Source of the DNA: Cytobacillus firmus NBRC 15306 | Lineage (GTDB): Bacteria > Bacillota > Bacilli > Bacillales > Cytobacillaceae | Reading direction: 5' to 3' | Assembly: GCF_001591465.1 (NCBI RefSeq) | Contig: NZ_BCUY01000020.1 | Coordinates: forward strand, 1-57,168 | DNA: 57,168 bases | Part shown: piece by piece, positions 40,183-54,001 of the stretch | Layout: each line of letters opens with the position of its first letter | How positions within the stretch are numbered: position 1 is the stretch's first letter | Translations under genes and position numbers: made by a program | Notes under the pieces: generated by a model | What the model was told of the DNA's origin: nothing | Databases searched by the model: none | What the model saw: the letters and a program-made list of their open reading frames with translations, nothing else

Positions 40183-41925
40183 TTAACGCATTATCGTTGG
40201 AAAGAGTACCGTTTTATTCATGACATCATACATTCCCTGCTGGGTAATTCTGATATAAGGCAGATGGGTTGAAGAGAAAAAGAGAAGCGTGTACATTGGA
40301 TCTTCATGTCTATAGCCTTGATCACGCAAATAATGCACAAGCTGTTTTTCTTCCTGCATTAATTCCTCCACATTTTTATGGGACATTACACCTTTTAAGC
40401 GGAGCTCCATCTCCTGGACAATCCTTCCCCCTTCAGATATGACAATGCCTCCGCCAATTTCTTTCAGCCGGTTAAAAGCATTCAGCATTTCCTGTTTGCT
40501 TTTGCCGATTAAGATGATGTCACCGGTATTGGAAAAAGAACTTGCCATTCCATCCATGCTTTTCGAGAATCCTTTTAGTATCGTATTTATGCGCCATTGT
40601 CCATTCCGGTCAACAAGCATGAAGAAACATTCATCATGGTCTTTCTCCAGTTCTTCGGATGATACGTCAATTGTGATGGAGTAGGGCTTTGTAATAACAG
40701 CATTCTCAAGCTTTATCCCGAAAGGCATGGAGAATTGCATATCATCAGCTGTCAGCTCCCAACCAATATCCAGCGGTTCAAAGCCGTATTCTTCCCATTC
40801 TACCGGCTTATAAGCATGCAGATTTTCTCCGTCTCTCTTCACCCATTCCCCTTTCGCAATAACAGATATTGGAGTTGGTTCGTTTTCATCTGACAGGAAA
40901 TTGATATTGGCAACCCTTCCTGTCGCAATGGAGCCATGTAAATAATCGATTCCATAATGACGGGCCACATTAATGGTTGCCATATTATACGCATCAATTA
41001 CCGGCACTCCTTTATCTAGGGCAATGCGGATCATATGGTCAATGATTCCCTGCTCATAAAAGGAGGAAAAGGAACCGTCTGTTGTGAAGACCATCCGATC
41101 ATATTGATCAATGCCGATTTCATGCATTTCTTCCAATAAAACCGGCAGATCCGGACGAATGGAAGAATATCTGAGAGATACGGTATATCCCTGTAAAAGG
41201 CGATTATACACATCTTTCCCAGTCATTGACTCATGGTCACAATCAGCACCTAGCAGCATAAGCTTTGCCAGCGTTTTTTCGGATGCCCCCGGAAAATGGC
41301 CTTCAATCTTTTTCCTCATCCGCTTTGTTTCCTGAATCCAATGAAGCATCATATCATCGCCATCCAATAGCTTCGGCCAGCCTGTAAGCTCTCCTCCCTG
41401 AAGCACGGCATCATGTTCAAGCCACGATTTAACGTTTCCATGGGAAAAAACAGATTCTTCGTGCTGGATCTCTGTTTGAGCATCAAATCGGCACCACCAA
41501 TAGGTTGTTGCAGGCATGTTTCTCATTTCCTTCAAAAAAGAAAACGCTTTCTTTTTGTCCTGCTGTAAAGCAAGCACCATATTATCATTAATCAGGGTTG
41601 TTGTCCCAAACTGCGATGCATAGCTCGCCAGGGAATGGGGATTATATAATTGAAATGGATGGGCATGCGGCTCAATATATCCGGGTACGAGCGTAAGTCC
41701 TGAACAATCAATAATCTCACACTGATCTGTTTTTTCCGGCAGCTTTTCGCCCACATAAACAATACGATCGCCAAGAATCCATATATTTGCTGTTATCCAT
41801 TTGCGAAGCGCCTGATTCAGATAACGCGCGTTCTTAAGTAATATCGTCGGTGAAAGTTTTCCGTCCAATACGGAAACATGTTCACGCAAGTGCCTGTTTT
41901 TCCAACGGTAACGCTGTTCCAGCAC
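40183..41925 (-). CDS. yerA: Adenine-deaminase-family amidohydrolase YerA
   Basis: 580 residues from a GTG start at 41925 (GGAGGG six bases upstream). An amidohydrolase with the adenine deaminase C-terminal domain. The metal motif HxH is seen in IEPHAHPFQ, followed by GADCDHESMTGKD and a VFTTDGSF segment with the late Asp. Adenine to hypoxanthine deamination is known in the family, but YerA lineages diverge and activity is not proven. Purine salvage would fit its place next to the pur operon. Confidence 0.87.
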   Translation of the reverse strand: MLEQRYRWKNRHLREHVSVLDGKLSPTILLKNARYLNQALRKWITANIWILGDRIVYVGEKLPEKTDQCEIIDCSGLTLVPGYIEPHAHPFQLYNPHSLASYASQFGTTTLINDNMVLALQQDKKKAFSFLKEMRNMPATTYWWCRFDAQTEIQHEESVFSHGNVKSWLEHDAVLQGGELTGWPKLLDGDDMMLHWIQETKRMRKKIEGHFPGASEKTLAKLMLLGADCDHESMTGKDVYNRLLQGYTVSLRYSSIRPDLPVLLEEMHEIGIDQYDRMVFTTDGSFSSFYEQGIIDHMIRIALDKGVPVIDAYNMATINVARHYGIDYLHGSIATGRVANINFLSDENEPTPISVIAKGEWVKRDGENLHAYKPVEWEEYGFEPLDIGWELTADDMQFSMPFGIKLENAVITKPYSITIDVSSEELEKDHDECFFMLVDRNGQWRINTILKGFSKSMDGMASSFSNTGDIILIGKSKQEMLNAFNRLKEIGGGIVISEGGRIVQEMELRLKGVMSHKNVEELMQEEKQLVHYLRDQGYRHEDPMYTLLFFSSTHLPYIRITQQGMYDVMNKTVLFPTIMR

Positions 41926-42119
41926 TATACTCCCTCCCTTGTTGATATCTATATATAAAGACTCTGTTTTTAGAATGATTACAATGAGTAAAATGGCTTT
42001 ATATCAATAAAGAAAGCCCTTTCATTTCCTCTTGTTTTACAATAGTAACATATTTCACTGTTTAACGCATTAAAGAATCAGTAAAAGATTGTAAAAATTT
42101 CGTGAAAGTGGTGGGACCT

Positions 42120-42410
42120 ATGCATGTAAAATCAAATATCGGCATTGTAAATGCCTTAATACGCATAACAGTCGGATTAACGGTACTGGCCTGGAGCACT
42201 TCAAAGCTTGTGAAGAGACCTTGGCGGGACTCTTATCTTGTGATGGCCATGCTGGGAGGAATGAAAGTGGCTGAGGGTATTGTCCGCTTTTGCCCATTGA
42301 CAGCTCTTTTTGAAAGAGGCCAGGACATGGTTCAGGAAAAGAGAGTAAATCACAATAATAATAATGATGATGAGGCTGTTGAGGAGATTCTGCCTTATAA
42401 TCCGTCTTAA
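42120..42410 (+). CDS. DUF2892 (YgaP-type) small membrane protein
   Basis: 96 residues from the ATG at 42120 (GGTGGG upstream; a GTG start at 42102 is possible). It matches the DUF2892 pattern: N-terminal VKSNIGIVNALIRI, two membrane segments (about 14-31 and 41-60) and CPLTALF near the end of the domain. The tail (from about residue 70) is asparagine-rich and acidic. The function of this domain alone is unknown. A palindromic repeat element begins right at its stop codon. Confidence 0.75.
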   Translation: MHVKSNIGIVNALIRITVGLTVLAWSTSKLVKRPWRDSYLVMAMLGGMKVAEGIVRFCPLTALFERGQDMVQEKRVNHNNNNDDEAVEEILPYNPS

Positions 42411-42565
42411 GAAAAGCGGAAGCGCCTTGCCTCCCCCGACAAGCACAAGACGATCCTCCCGGAAAGGCGTCCTTTGCCTCTTTGGGAGGATCGTCTTGTG
42501 ACCTCGAGGGGGTAGGCGCTGGATCTAGACAGTTATCGACGTCCAAAACTTTATACTTTCTTACC
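42409..42565. repeat. Large interspersed palindromic repeat element
   Basis: The element begins at the stop codon with GAAAAGCGGAAGCGCC and ends in the conserved GTTATCGACGTCC region. Nested stems: AGCGCCT/AGGCGCT (42421-42427, 42514-42520), CCCCC/GGGGG, a perfect 17-bp stem CACAAGACGATCCTCCC with 42484-42500, and an inner hairpin AAAGGC/GCCTcTTT. I recall very similar sequences in many intergenic regions of Bacillus-type genomes, so it is probably a dispersed element. Copy number cannot be tested here. Confidence 0.75.
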
Positions 42566-42568
42566 TTA

Positions 42569-42596
42569 TAAAAAAATCAGCCCCCAATTTGGGGCT
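42569..42596 (-). terminator. Terminator of the purine operon
   Basis: Minus strand AGCCCC pairs with GGGGCT (42579-42596), followed by GATTTTTTT. It lies about 115 nt beyond the purD stop, past the antisense small gene. Confidence 0.8.
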
Positions 42597-42621
42597 ATAC
42601 TGATAGAAAGGAGCTGACATT

Positions 42622-45555
<2,934 letters not shown>

Positions 45556-45588
45556 GTTCGCTCCCCCTGACTCTATCAATGATATACT

Positions 45589-46170
45589 TTATCTCTCTAC
45601 CATTTTAGCACAGAAAAGTTTTTGCAAAACCTGCGGATAAAGCTTGTGCTCGACTTCATGTATCTTCTTTTGAAGGCTTTCAAGAGTTTCACCCGCATCT
45701 ATATCAACTGGCGCCTGAGCAATTATCGGCCCCGTATCCATACCTTCATCGACAAAATGAACCGTTACACCGCTTACCTTCACATTGGCGGATAACGCCT
45801 GGCCAATTGCATCCTTACCAGGAAAAGCAGGAAGAAGAGAAGGATGGATATTAATAATCCTGCCTTCAAACTCTTTCAAAAGCGTCGGGCCGATCAGTCT
45901 CATGTAGCCTGCGAGAATAATATACTCGGCGCCGCTCTCCTTCAGCCTTTGCAAAATCGCTCTTTCATAATCTGCTTTGCCAGCATAGTCTTTAGCTGAA
46001 AAAACAAACTGCGGAACCTGTTCGTTTTGTGCACGCTGTGTGCTATAGGCACCTGGCCGATCACAGACAAACAAGACGATCTCAGCCTGCAAATCACCTT
46101 TTTTTACAGCATCGGCAATGGCCTGAAAGTTCGTTCCGCTTCCGGAAGCAAACACTGCGATTTTTTTCAT
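45589..46170 (-). CDS. purN: Glycinamide ribonucleotide formyltransferase
   Basis: 193 residues from the ATG at 46170 (TTGGAGG upstream); starting at 46197 would overlap purM without a site. Step 3: GAR to FGAR with 10-formyl-THF. FASGSGTNFQ and the catalytic region NIHPSLLPAFPG with the later HFVDEGMDTGPII are present. Confidence 0.96.
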   Translation of the reverse strand: MKKIAVFASGSGTNFQAIADAVKKGDLQAEIVLFVCDRPGAYSTQRAQNEQVPQFVFSAKDYAGKADYERAILQRLKESGAEYIILAGYMRLIGPTLLKEFEGRIINIHPSLLPAFPGKDAIGQALSANVKVSGVTVHFVDEGMDTGPIIAQAPVDIDAGETLESLQKKIHEVEHKLYPQVLQKLFCAKMVER

Positions 46171-46183
46171 GACTTCCTCCAAG

Positions 46184-47209
46184 TTACAGAATTTCAATTC
46201 CTTCCTGTTCCGTCACTGTCCCCATTAGATAGGCTTTTTCTCCGATTTCATTAAAATAGGTGATCAGTTCATCAGCATTTTCTTTATCCGCTGCAATCAC
46301 CATGCCTGTTCCCATATTAAAAATGTTGTACATTTCTTTGCGTTCCAGTCCGCCGATCTTCTCCATCACCGTGAACACAGGCGGCACTTCCCAATTGCTT
46401 TCAGTAAGCTTAGCGCCAAGACCTTCAGGCAGCATGCGGGGGATATTTTCAATAAATCCGCCGCCGGTAATATGCGCCATGCCCTTCAGCTTGAATTCCT
46501 TCATAGCTGATAGAAGCGGCTTTACATAAATTTTTGTAGGGCGAAGCAGCTCTTCCCCTAAAGTGCAGCCTAGTTCTTCTACATGATCTGTTAAGGACAA
46601 ATTCGCTTTTTCAAAAAACAGCTTTCTGACAAGTGAGTAGCCATTGCTGTGAATTCCGCTGGATGCAAGGCCGATCAGTACATCTCCAGCTTTAATATCG
46701 GACCCATTAATCAGGCTGGATTTTTCACAGGCACCGACCGCAAAGCCGGCAAGGTCATATTCTTCCTCACTGTACATGCCAGGCATCTCAGCTGTTTCAC
46801 CGCCTACGAGTGCGCATCCTGCCTGTTCGCAGCCATCCGCAATTCCTTTCACAATCGCTTCAATCCGTTCAGGCGCCGCTTTTCCGCAGGCGATATAATC
46901 CAAGAAATAAAGAGGTTCCGCTCCCTGTACAACAATATCATTTACACACATGGCGACCGCATCAATCCCAATAGTGTCATGCTTATCCATCATAAAAGCG
47001 AGCATCAGCTTCGTACCGACACCATCTGTACCTGATACTAAAACCGGTTCCTTCAGGTTAAGTTCAGATAGATCGAACATGCCGCCAAATCCGCCCAAAC
47101 CGCCAAGCACACCAGGACGAATCGTCTTCTGTACGTGCTTTTTCATGCGGGAAACTGCTTCATAGCCAGCTTCAATATCTACTCCGGCCTGTTTATATGC
47201 ATTTGCCAT
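46184..47209 (-). CDS. purM: AIR synthetase (FGAM cyclo-ligase)
   Basis: 341 residues. Step 5: FGAM + ATP to AIR. N-terminal [22 protein letters not shown] and the [11 protein letters not shown] segment are typical of PurM. Separated from purF by an unusually long 148-bp gap filled by repeat array D. Confidence 0.97.
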   Translation of the reverse strand: MANAYKQAGVDIEAGYEAVSRMKKHVQKTIRPGVLGGLGGFGGMFDLSELNLKEPVLVSGTDGVGTKLMLAFMMDKHDTIGIDAVAMCVNDIVVQGAEPLYFLDYIACGKAAPERIEAIVKGIADGCEQAGCALVGGETAEMPGMYSEEEYDLAGFAVGACEKSSLINGSDIKAGDVLIGLASSGIHSNGYSLVRKLFFEKANLSLTDHVEELGCTLGEELLRPTKIYVKPLLSAMKEFKLKGMAHITGGGFIENIPRMLPEGLGAKLTESNWEVPPVFTVMEKIGGLERKEMYNIFNMGTGMVIAADKENADELITYFNEIGEKAYLMGTVTEQEGIEIL

Positions 47210-47235
47210 TCCTTTTCACCTCTTGGTTGGAAAAA

Positions 47236-47351
47236 TAAAGGCCGATTTTGTATTTTATCGGCCAACATTGTGCTTTTACCGGTCAAAAATGAAATTTACC
47301 GGCCAATTCTTTATACTTACCGGCCAAAAAGAGCAAAATACCGGCCAAGTT
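47236..47351 (-). repeat. Helically phased short-repeat array D inside the pur operon (TTTGGCCGGTAAA type)
   Basis: GGCC (GGTC at 47281) cores start at 47240, 47260, 47281, 47301, 47322 and 47343: distances 20, 21, 20, 21, 21. On the minus strand the best units read TTTGGCCGGTAAA, the same as array C. It lies between purF and purM, so it is transcribed in every pur mRNA that reaches purM. Confidence 0.87.
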
Positions 47352-47357
47352 TCATAT

Positions 47358-48755
47358 TTATACCTTTTCATAAGGATGCAAAGTGCTTGGATAAATCTCC
47401 GTCGGATACTGGCCTGTAAAGCATGCCAGGCATTGTCCGTCTTTTCGGCCGATTGCTTTGACCATGCCCTCTGCACTTAAAAAGGTAAGTGTGTCCGCAC
47501 CAATGATTTCTCTTATTTCCTCAACAGAATGATTGCCGGCAATTAATTCTTCCTTTGTTGATGTGTCGATTCCATAGAAACATGGATTTTTAATTGGCGG
47601 TGAACTGATAAGCACATGCACTTCTGTAGCTCCTGCTTCTTTCAGCATTGTGACAATCCGTCTGCTTGTTGTTCCTCGAACGATCGAGTCATCCACCATG
47701 ATGACTCTCTTGCCCTCTACAACTCCGCGTACCGGAGACAGCTTCATTTTTACACCCTGCTCACGCAGCGATTGGGATGGCTGGATAAAAGTCCGGCCAA
47801 CATAGCGGTTTTTTATCAAGCCCATCTCATATGGAATGCCTGTAGCTTCAGCATAGCCAATCGCGACAGAGATGCTTGAGTCAGGAACGCCCGTAACGAC
47901 GTCCCCTTCAACTGGCGCCTCAAAGGCAAGCTGCTTTCCAAGATTTTTCCGGGCTGTATGAACGTTGATTCCGTTGATATTACTGTCCGGACGGGAAAAA
48001 TAAACATATTCCATTGTGCACATTGCAATATTAGAGGCCATTGCAAACATTTCAGAACGGAATCCATTGTCGTCAATAATCAGCAGTTCTCCTGGCAGAA
48101 TATCGCGGATATACTCTGCACCGACAACATCAAAAGCACATGTTTCAGATGCAACCGCATAAGCATCGCCGATTTTGCCAAGTGAGAGCGGCCTCATGCC
48201 GTTCGGGTCCAGCGCAACCATCAGTTCTGTTTCGGTCATGATCAGAAAAGCATAAGCTCCTTTAATCATGGATAAAGCATTTTTGACACGGTCCTTAAGT
48301 GAAGAGAAGCCTGCACGCTTAATTAAGTGAGCCAGCACCTCTGTATCCGAGCTCGTTTGAAAAATGCTTCCCTGTCCTTCAAGCTGATGCTTCAATGCAG
48401 TCGCATTCACCAGGTTTCCGTTATGGCAAAGTGCAAGACTTCCGCTTTGTGAGTTGAATAGCAGAGGCTGGACATTTTCATATCCGCCCCCGCCGGCAGT
48501 CGCATAGCGTACATGTCCGATTGCTGCTTTTCCTTCCAGTTCCTTCATGGCATCTGCAGTGAAAATTTCCGTTACCAGCCCCTCACCTTTAATGCCTTTC
48601 AGCTTTTTGCCATCGGTAACAACCATTCCCGTGCCTTCCTGGCCGCGGTGTTGCAGACTATGAAGCCCGTAATACGTGATCTGGGAAGCATCCTGATGCC
48701 CCCAGATTCCAAAAACACCGCACTCTTCATTCAGTCCTCTTATTTCAGCAAGCAT
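47358..48755 (-). CDS. purF: Amidophosphoribosyltransferase
   Basis: 465 residues. Step 1: PRPP + glutamine to phosphoribosylamine. The short propeptide [11 protein letters not shown] precedes the nucleophile Cys12 ([10 protein letters not shown]), which must be processed. The PRPP loop [14 protein letters not shown] and the C-terminal iron-sulfur cysteines are present. Its start overlaps the purL end by 16 bp. Confidence 0.97.
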   Translation of the reverse strand: MLAEIRGLNEECGVFGIWGHQDASQITYYGLHSLQHRGQEGTGMVVTDGKKLKGIKGEGLVTEIFTADAMKELEGKAAIGHVRYATAGGGGYENVQPLLFNSQSGSLALCHNGNLVNATALKHQLEGQGSIFQTSSDTEVLAHLIKRAGFSSLKDRVKNALSMIKGAYAFLIMTETELMVALDPNGMRPLSLGKIGDAYAVASETCAFDVVGAEYIRDILPGELLIIDDNGFRSEMFAMASNIAMCTMEYVYFSRPDSNINGINVHTARKNLGKQLAFEAPVEGDVVTGVPDSSISVAIGYAEATGIPYEMGLIKNRYVGRTFIQPSQSLREQGVKMKLSPVRGVVEGKRVIMVDDSIVRGTTSRRIVTMLKEAGATEVHVLISSPPIKNPCFYGIDTSTKEELIAGNHSVEEIREIIGADTLTFLSAEGMVKAIGRKDGQCLACFTGQYPTEIYPSTLHPYEKV

Positions 48756-50956
48756 GGGATAGCTCCTTTCCAGGCCTGCTTTAGAACGTCTACCTGTTCA
48801 GCAAGCAATAGGCCCTCTTCATTGGAGATATAAAGTATAGGTGCTTCTGTTACTTCACCGATTAGTGTCGCGTCTACTAAACTTTCAAATGCTTCCTGGT
48901 TTTCTTTTTTTACAGATAGCAAGAAACGGGATTGTGATTCACTGAATAAAGCTGATGTCGCATTTCCTTTTACCTTGATATCCGCTCCCAGACCTGTTGA
49001 TCCGATAAGGCTTTCCGCAGCTGCTACTGCTAATCCGCCTTCTGCCACATCATGTGCAGATGCTACAAGTCCTGAACGGATAGCTTTTAGAATTTGCTCC
49101 TGTGCCTTTTCTTCTTTTTCGAGATCAAGTTCAGGCGCTTTTCCAAAAATCTTGCCGTATGTCATCTTCTGCAGCTCACTGCCGCCGAATTCATCCTTCG
49201 TTTCGCCAACCAGATAAATAAGATCACCAGGTGCTTTAAATGATTGTGTTGTCACATGGTCTATGTCATCTACAAGCCCGACCATTCCAATGACAGGCGT
49301 TGGGTAAATAGCTGTTCCATTTGTTTCGTTATATAAAGAGACGTTTCCGCCGATAACTGGTGTATCCAATGTGCGGCATGCTTCACTGATTCCGTCTGCC
49401 GCTTTTTCGATCTGCCAGAAGATTTCAGGCTTCTCAGGATTTCCAAAGTTCAGATTATCTGTTATCGCCAACGGCTGACCGCCGGAGCAAATGATATTTC
49501 TTGCCGCTTCGGCCACAGCAATTTTCCCGCCTGTTTCTGGGTCAAGATACATATACCGTGAATTACAATCTGTCGTCATAGCCAATCCTTTGCGGGTGCC
49601 GCGGATGCGGATGACAGCTGCATCTGATCCAGGTGCCACTACGGTATTGGTGCGCACCATATAGTCGTACTGGTCATAAACCCATTCCTTGCTGGCGATT
49701 GTCGGCTGCTGGAGAAGCTTTACTAATGTTTCTTTATAATCTTCAACCGCAGGAATATCATTTTCCATCGCCTGGAATTCACGGAAATACTCAGGCTCTC
49801 TTGATGGCTTATGATAAACTGGTGCATCCTCTGCAAGCGCATCTACAGGAAGCTCTGCCACCACTTCTCCCTGATGTGTCAGGCGGAGCATTTTATCATC
49901 TGTTACCTTGCCGACAGAAACAGCTTCCAAACCATATTTGGAAAATAAATCAACAATCTCCTGCTCGCGTCCTTTTTTCACGACAATCAGCATTCTCTCC
50001 TGAGACTCGGAAAGCATCATTTCATATGCCGTCATGCCTGTTTCCCTTTGAGGAACAAGGTCAAGATTCATTTCAATTCCTGATCCCGCTTTGCTGGCCA
50101 TTTCAGCAGAAGAGCTTGTCAGACCTGCAGCTCCCATATCCTGAATGCCGACAAGTGCGTCAGACTGCACCAGTTCAAGACATGCCTCCAGCAGAAGCTT
50201 TTCCATAAATGGATCGCCAACCTGTACAGCCGGGCGTTTTGATTCTGATTGGTCTGTTAATTCTTCTGATGCAAAAGTAGCACCATGGATACCGTCACGG
50301 CCCGTTTTCGCGCCAACATACATAACGGTGTTGCCTACGCCATGGGCCTGGCCTTTTTTAATGTCTTTATGGTCAATTAAGCCGACACACATCGCGTTTA
50401 CAAGCGGATTTCCTTCATAGGAAGAATCAAACTGCACTTCTCCCCCAACTGTCGGAATGCCGATGCAGTTTCCGTAGCCCGCAATGCCTGCGACTACTTC
50501 TTTAAAAAGGTACCGTACACGAGGAGAATCCAATTCTCCAAAGCGTAAAGAGTTAAGGAGTGCGACCGGTCTTGCGCCCATTGAAAATACATCGCGGATA
50601 ATCCCGCCGACACCTGTTGCTGCCCCCTGGTAAGGCTCGATTGCAGAAGGGTGATTGTGGCTTTCGATTTTAAACACAACTGCTTGCCCATCGCCGATAT
50701 CAACAATTCCAGCTCCTTCCCCTGGTCCCTGAAGTACTTTCTCTCCTGTTGTCGGGAACTTGCTTAAAACGGGCTTTGAGTTTTTATAGCTGCAATGCTC
50801 TGACCACATAACAGAAAACAAACCGATTTCTGTGTAATTTGGCAAACGCCCGATAATCTTTTCAATCAACGCAAATTCGTCATCAGACAATCCCATCTCT
50901 TTGTATACCTTCTGTGCTTTTAATTGTTCCGGACTTGGCTTAAAGCTTAACGACAT
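48740..50956 (-). CDS. purL: FGAM synthase large subunit PurL
   Basis: 738 residues, the small-type PurL that works with PurQ and PurS. Step 4: FGAR + glutamine + ATP to [37 protein letters not shown] and the duplicated ATP-binding halves are evident. Overlaps purQ by 17 bp. Confidence 0.97.
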   Translation of the reverse strand: MSLSFKPSPEQLKAQKVYKEMGLSDDEFALIEKIIGRLPNYTEIGLFSVMWSEHCSYKNSKPVLSKFPTTGEKVLQGPGEGAGIVDIGDGQAVVFKIESHNHPSAIEPYQGAATGVGGIIRDVFSMGARPVALLNSLRFGELDSPRVRYLFKEVVAGIAGYGNCIGIPTVGGEVQFDSSYEGNPLVNAMCVGLIDHKDIKKGQAHGVGNTVMYVGAKTGRDGIHGATFASEELTDQSESKRPAVQVGDPFMEKLLLEACLELVQSDALVGIQDMGAAGLTSSSAEMASKAGSGIEMNLDLVPQRETGMTAYEMMLSESQERMLIVVKKGREQEIVDLFSKYGLEAVSVGKVTDDKMLRLTHQGEVVAELPVDALAEDAPVYHKPSREPEYFREFQAMENDIPAVEDYKETLVKLLQQPTIASKEWVYDQYDYMVRTNTVVAPGSDAAVIRIRGTRKGLAMTTDCNSRYMYLDPETGGKIAVAEAARNIICSGGQPLAITDNLNFGNPEKPEIFWQIEKAADGISEACRTLDTPVIGGNVSLYNETNGTAIYPTPVIGMVGLVDDIDHVTTQSFKAPGDLIYLVGETKDEFGGSELQKMTYGKIFGKAPELDLEKEEKAQEQILKAIRSGLVASAHDVAEGGLAVAAAESLIGSTGLGADIKVKGNATSALFSESQSRFLLSVKKENQEAFESLVDATLIGEVTEAPILYISNEEGLLLAEQVDVLKQAWKGAIPCLLK

Positions 50957-51626
50957 GTGCTTCCCTCCATTGTTTTACGATTGATTGAAAAAGTTTCAGG
51001 CCATCCGCTCCCCCTAAAAGCTCATCAACAGCTCTCTCAGGGTGCGGCATCATACCTAGTACATTTCCTTTTTCATTGACAATGCCTGCAATGTTTTCCA
51101 GGCTGCCATTAGGATTTGTTTCATTATAAGTAAAGACAATCTGATTATTTGCCTTTAAAGTTTCTAGAGTTGCTTCATCACAATAATAGTTTCCTTCGCC
51201 ATGAGCGATTGGAATATGAATTACTTCTCCTTTACCGTATACGGATGAAAACATAGTTTCGTTGTTTTCAACCTTCAGCTCAACCGTGCGGCAGATGAAT
51301 TTCAGGCTGTCATTTCTTCTCATTGCCCCTGGCAAAAGACCCGCTTCCAATAAAATTTGGAATCCGTTGCAGACTCCCAAAATTGGTTTGCCTGCCTCAG
51401 CCGCTTTTATAACTTCCTTCATGACATTACTGAAGCGTGCGACAGCACCCGAACGAAGATAATCTCCGTAAGAGAAACCGCCTGGAAGAAGAATTCCGTC
51501 ATATTCGTCTAAGCTTTCTGCGTCATGCCAAACATATTCAGCTTCCGCTCCAAGCTCATCCTTTACTGCATGGTACATATCGATGTCACAATTGGACCCT
51601 GGAAATACGATCACAGCAAACTTCAC
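50940..51626 (-). CDS. purQ: FGAM synthase glutaminase subunit PurQ
   Basis: 228 residues, class I glutamine amidotransferase. Nucleophile Cys in [10 protein letters not shown] and the His/Glu pair near the end (PHPERAVDE). Supplies ammonia to PurL. Overlaps purS by 4 bp. Confidence 0.96.
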   Translation of the reverse strand: MKFAVIVFPGSNCDIDMYHAVKDELGAEAEYVWHDAESLDEYDGILLPGGFSYGDYLRSGAVARFSNVMKEVIKAAEAGKPILGVCNGFQILLEAGLLPGAMRRNDSLKFICRTVELKVENNETMFSSVYGKGEVIHIPIAHGEGNYYCDEATLETLKANNQIVFTYNETNPNGSLENIAGIVNEKGNVLGMMPHPERAVDELLGGADGLKLFQSIVKQWREAHVVKL

Positions 51627-51877
51627 TGAGCAACAGCCTCCTCGATTTCAAAGCGGTAATCTTCAATCACAACGTTAGCCAATAAGCGCTCACACATTTC
51701 CTTCACAGCTTCTTCTACAGGACGATCACTTTTTTCCACTGTCAGCTCCATATATTTTCCAATGCGCACATCAGACACTTCGCTGTAATTCATGGAATGA
51801 AGTGAATTTTTTACAACTGTTCCTTGAGGATCTAGAACACTTTCTCTTAATGTGACGAAAACTTTTACTTTGTACAT
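51623..51877 (-). CDS. purS: FGAM synthase subunit PurS
   Basis: 84 residues. PurS bridges PurL and PurQ in the FGAM synthase complex. [19 protein letters not shown] is the family signature. Overlaps purC by 13 bp, so purC, S, Q, L and F form one overlapping block. Confidence 0.94.
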   Translation of the reverse strand: MYKVKVFVTLRESVLDPQGTVVKNSLHSMNYSEVSDVRIGKYMELTVEKSDRPVEEAVKEMCERLLANVVIEDYRFEIEEAVAQ

Positions 51878-52590
51878 ACTGTTTGGCCTCCCAGTCGCGC
51901 TAAAATATTTTCATATGCATCTGTTAAATTTCCAAGGTCTCTGCGGAAAACATCTTTATCCAGCTTTTCATTTGTTTCAATATCCCAAAGCCTGCAGGTA
52001 TCTGGCGAAATCTCATCGGCCAGCAGAATTTGGCCAGATTCATCTTTACCAAACTCCAGCTTGAAATCTACTAATTTAATGCCAAGGTCTTTGAAAAAAT
52101 CTCTTAAAATGGCATTAACCTGAAGTGCCTTTTCCTGTAAAATTGCTACTTCCTGTTTATCAGCCAGCTGAAGAATTTCTATATGATCTTCTGTCAGCAG
52201 CGGGTCACCGAGCTCATCATCTTTGTAATAGAACTCAACAATCGGCCTTGATAATTCTTTCCCTTCTTCAACTCCCAATCTCTTAGAAAAGCTCCCCGCC
52301 GCAACATTGCGGACTACTGTTTCGAGCGGAATGATATCCACCTTTTTAACAAGCTGCTCAGTCTCTGAAAGTTTTTCAATAAAGTGAGATTCAATTCCCA
52401 GGTCATGAAGCTTTGAGAAAAGCAAACTCGTAATCTCGTTATTCAAACGGCCCTTGCCGCTGATGCTTGCTTTTTTCTCACCATTAAAGGCTGTTGCAGA
52501 GTCTTTATATTCAATCCAGACAATATTTTCATCATTTGTCTGATAAACTTTTTTGGCTTTGCCTTCGTATAACAATGCTCCTTTTTCCAT
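51865..52590 (-). CDS. purC: SAICAR synthetase
   Basis: 241 residues. Step 7: CAIR + aspartate + ATP to SAICAR. LLYEGKAKKVYQT and LVDFKLEFG with DEISPDTCRLWD are the family motifs. GGGAGGC lies upstream. Preceded by a 115-bp gap containing a strong hairpin. Confidence 0.96.
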   Translation of the reverse strand: MEKGALLYEGKAKKVYQTNDENIVWIEYKDSATAFNGEKKASISGKGRLNNEITSLLFSKLHDLGIESHFIEKLSETEQLVKKVDIIPLETVVRNVAAGSFSKRLGVEEGKELSRPIVEFYYKDDELGDPLLTEDHIEILQLADKQEVAILQEKALQVNAILRDFFKDLGIKLVDFKLEFGKDESGQILLADEISPDTCRLWDIETNEKLDKDVFRRDLGNLTDAYENILARLGGQTVCTK

Positions 52591-52667
52591 AGCGGAGAGC
52601 CTCCCTTATTTGAATAGCGCATGGCTGCTAGACGTTTTTGTTAAGAAGATTGGGAATTTTCCCGATA

Positions 52668-52701
52668 ATAAAGAGGTAAAGACTGCTCTTTACCTCTTTA
52701 T
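52668..52701 (-). other. Strong hairpin between purB and purC
   Basis: ATAAAGAGGTAAA (52668-52680) and TTTACCTCTTTAT (52689-52701) form a perfect 13-bp stem with an 8-nt loop, 5 nt after the purB stop. On the minus strand it is followed by TATCGGG, without a T run, so it does not look like a terminator for the operon. A second short stem GGGAA/TTCCC follows. Confidence 0.7.
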
Positions 52702-52705
52702 TTTT

Positions 52706-53998
52706 TCATAAACCTAAACGGTCAAAAATGGTATCCACATGCTTGATGTGGTAGTTATAGTCAAAGCAGTCATCTATTTCTGCTTCGGTTAGCTTTGATG
52801 TAATCGTCTCGTCCTGCTCGATCAGGCTGCGGAATTGCACCTGTTTTTCCCATGCTTCCATGGCCCGCGGCTGGACAGTATCATATGCCTCTTCACGAGT
52901 CATGCCCTTATCAATCAATGCCAGAAGAACACGCTGAGAGTAAATCAGCCCCAGTGTACGGTCCATATTGCGTTTCATGTTTTCAGGGAAGACTGTTAGG
53001 TTCTTAACAATATTTCCAAAACGATTCAGCATATAGTTCAGCGCAATCGTAGCGTCAGGCAGGATAATTCTTTCAGCTGATGAGTGGGAAATATCCCGCT
53101 CGTGCCATAATGCCACATTTTCATATGCAGTCATCATATAGCCGCGGATCACTCTTGCCATCCCTGTCATATTTTCTGAACCAATTGGATTGCGTTTATG
53201 CGGCATCGCTGAAGATCCCTTTTGGCCTTTCGCGAAAAACTCTTCCACTTCACGCGTTTCGCTTTTTTGAAGACCGCGGATTTCCGTTGCGAATTTTTCT
53301 ATTGAAGTGGCCACCAGCGCAAGCGCACCCATGTAATGTGCATGACGGTCACGCTGAAGTGTCTGTGTTGAAATTGGCGCTGGCTGGATGCCCAGCTTTT
53401 CACACACATATTTTTCAACGAACGGATCGATGTTTGCATATGTTCCAACTGCACCAGAAATTTTACCGAATTCCACACCAGCAGCTGCTTCTTTAAAGCG
53501 GTCAAGATTACGCTTCATTTCTTCATACCATAATGCAAGCTTTAAACCGAATGTAGTTGGCTCAGCATGCACCCCGTGCGTACGGCCCATCATCACTGTA
53601 TGCTTGTGTTCCTGTGCTTTGTTTTTCAGGATTTCCACAAAGCGTTCAATATCTTTTAGAAGGATATCATTCGCCTGCTTGATTAAGTAAGAAAGCGCCG
53701 TATCAACCACATCTGTTGAAGTAAGCCCGTAATGAACCCATTTGCGCTCCTCGCCAAGGGATTCAGATACCGCGCGAGTAAAAGCGACCACATCATGTCG
53801 TGTTTCCTCTTCGATTTCTTTTATCCGGTCAATATTAAAAGAAGCATTCTCACGGATTTTCTGAACATCTTCTTTCGGAATATCTCCTAATTCTGCCCAG
53901 GCTTCACAAGCAAGAATTTCTACCTCAAGCCAAGCCTGAAAGCGGTTCTCTTCATTCCAGATAGCTCCCATTTCCGGTCTCGTATAACGTTCAATCAT
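52706..53998 (-). CDS. purB: Adenylosuccinate lyase
   Basis: 430 residues. Works twice: SAICAR to AICAR, and adenylosuccinate to AMP. The fumarase-superfamily signature [11 protein letters not shown] carries the catalytic Ser; [15 protein letters not shown] and [14 protein letters not shown] are also present. Follows purK by 3 nt. Confidence 0.97.
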   Translation of the reverse strand: MIERYTRPEMGAIWNEENRFQAWLEVEILACEAWAELGDIPKEDVQKIRENASFNIDRIKEIEEETRHDVVAFTRAVSESLGEERKWVHYGLTSTDVVDTALSYLIKQANDILLKDIERFVEILKNKAQEHKHTVMMGRTHGVHAEPTTFGLKLALWYEEMKRNLDRFKEAAAGVEFGKISGAVGTYANIDPFVEKYVCEKLGIQPAPISTQTLQRDRHAHYMGALALVATSIEKFATEIRGLQKSETREVEEFFAKGQKGSSAMPHKRNPIGSENMTGMARVIRGYMMTAYENVALWHERDISHSSAERIILPDATIALNYMLNRFGNIVKNLTVFPENMKRNMDRTLGLIYSQRVLLALIDKGMTREEAYDTVQPRAMEAWEKQVQFRSLIEQDETITSKLTEAEIDDCFDYNYHIKHVDTIFDRLGL

Positions 53999-54001
53999 GT
54001 T

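Noticed and set aside
42118..42546. 142-residue minus-strand frame
   Set aside because: Crosses the palindromic element and lies antisense to the DUF2892 gene.
42409..42565. A transposon or IS end
   Set aside because: No transposase, no clear target duplication; the nested stems fit a non-coding repeat element better.
47223..47480. Open frame with TGQ-type repeats over array D
   Set aside because: Same reason as for array C: it runs through the array into antisense purF.
49633..50208. A 191-residue open frame antisense to purL
   Set aside because: No ribosome binding site, odd composition, and purL on the other strand is certain.
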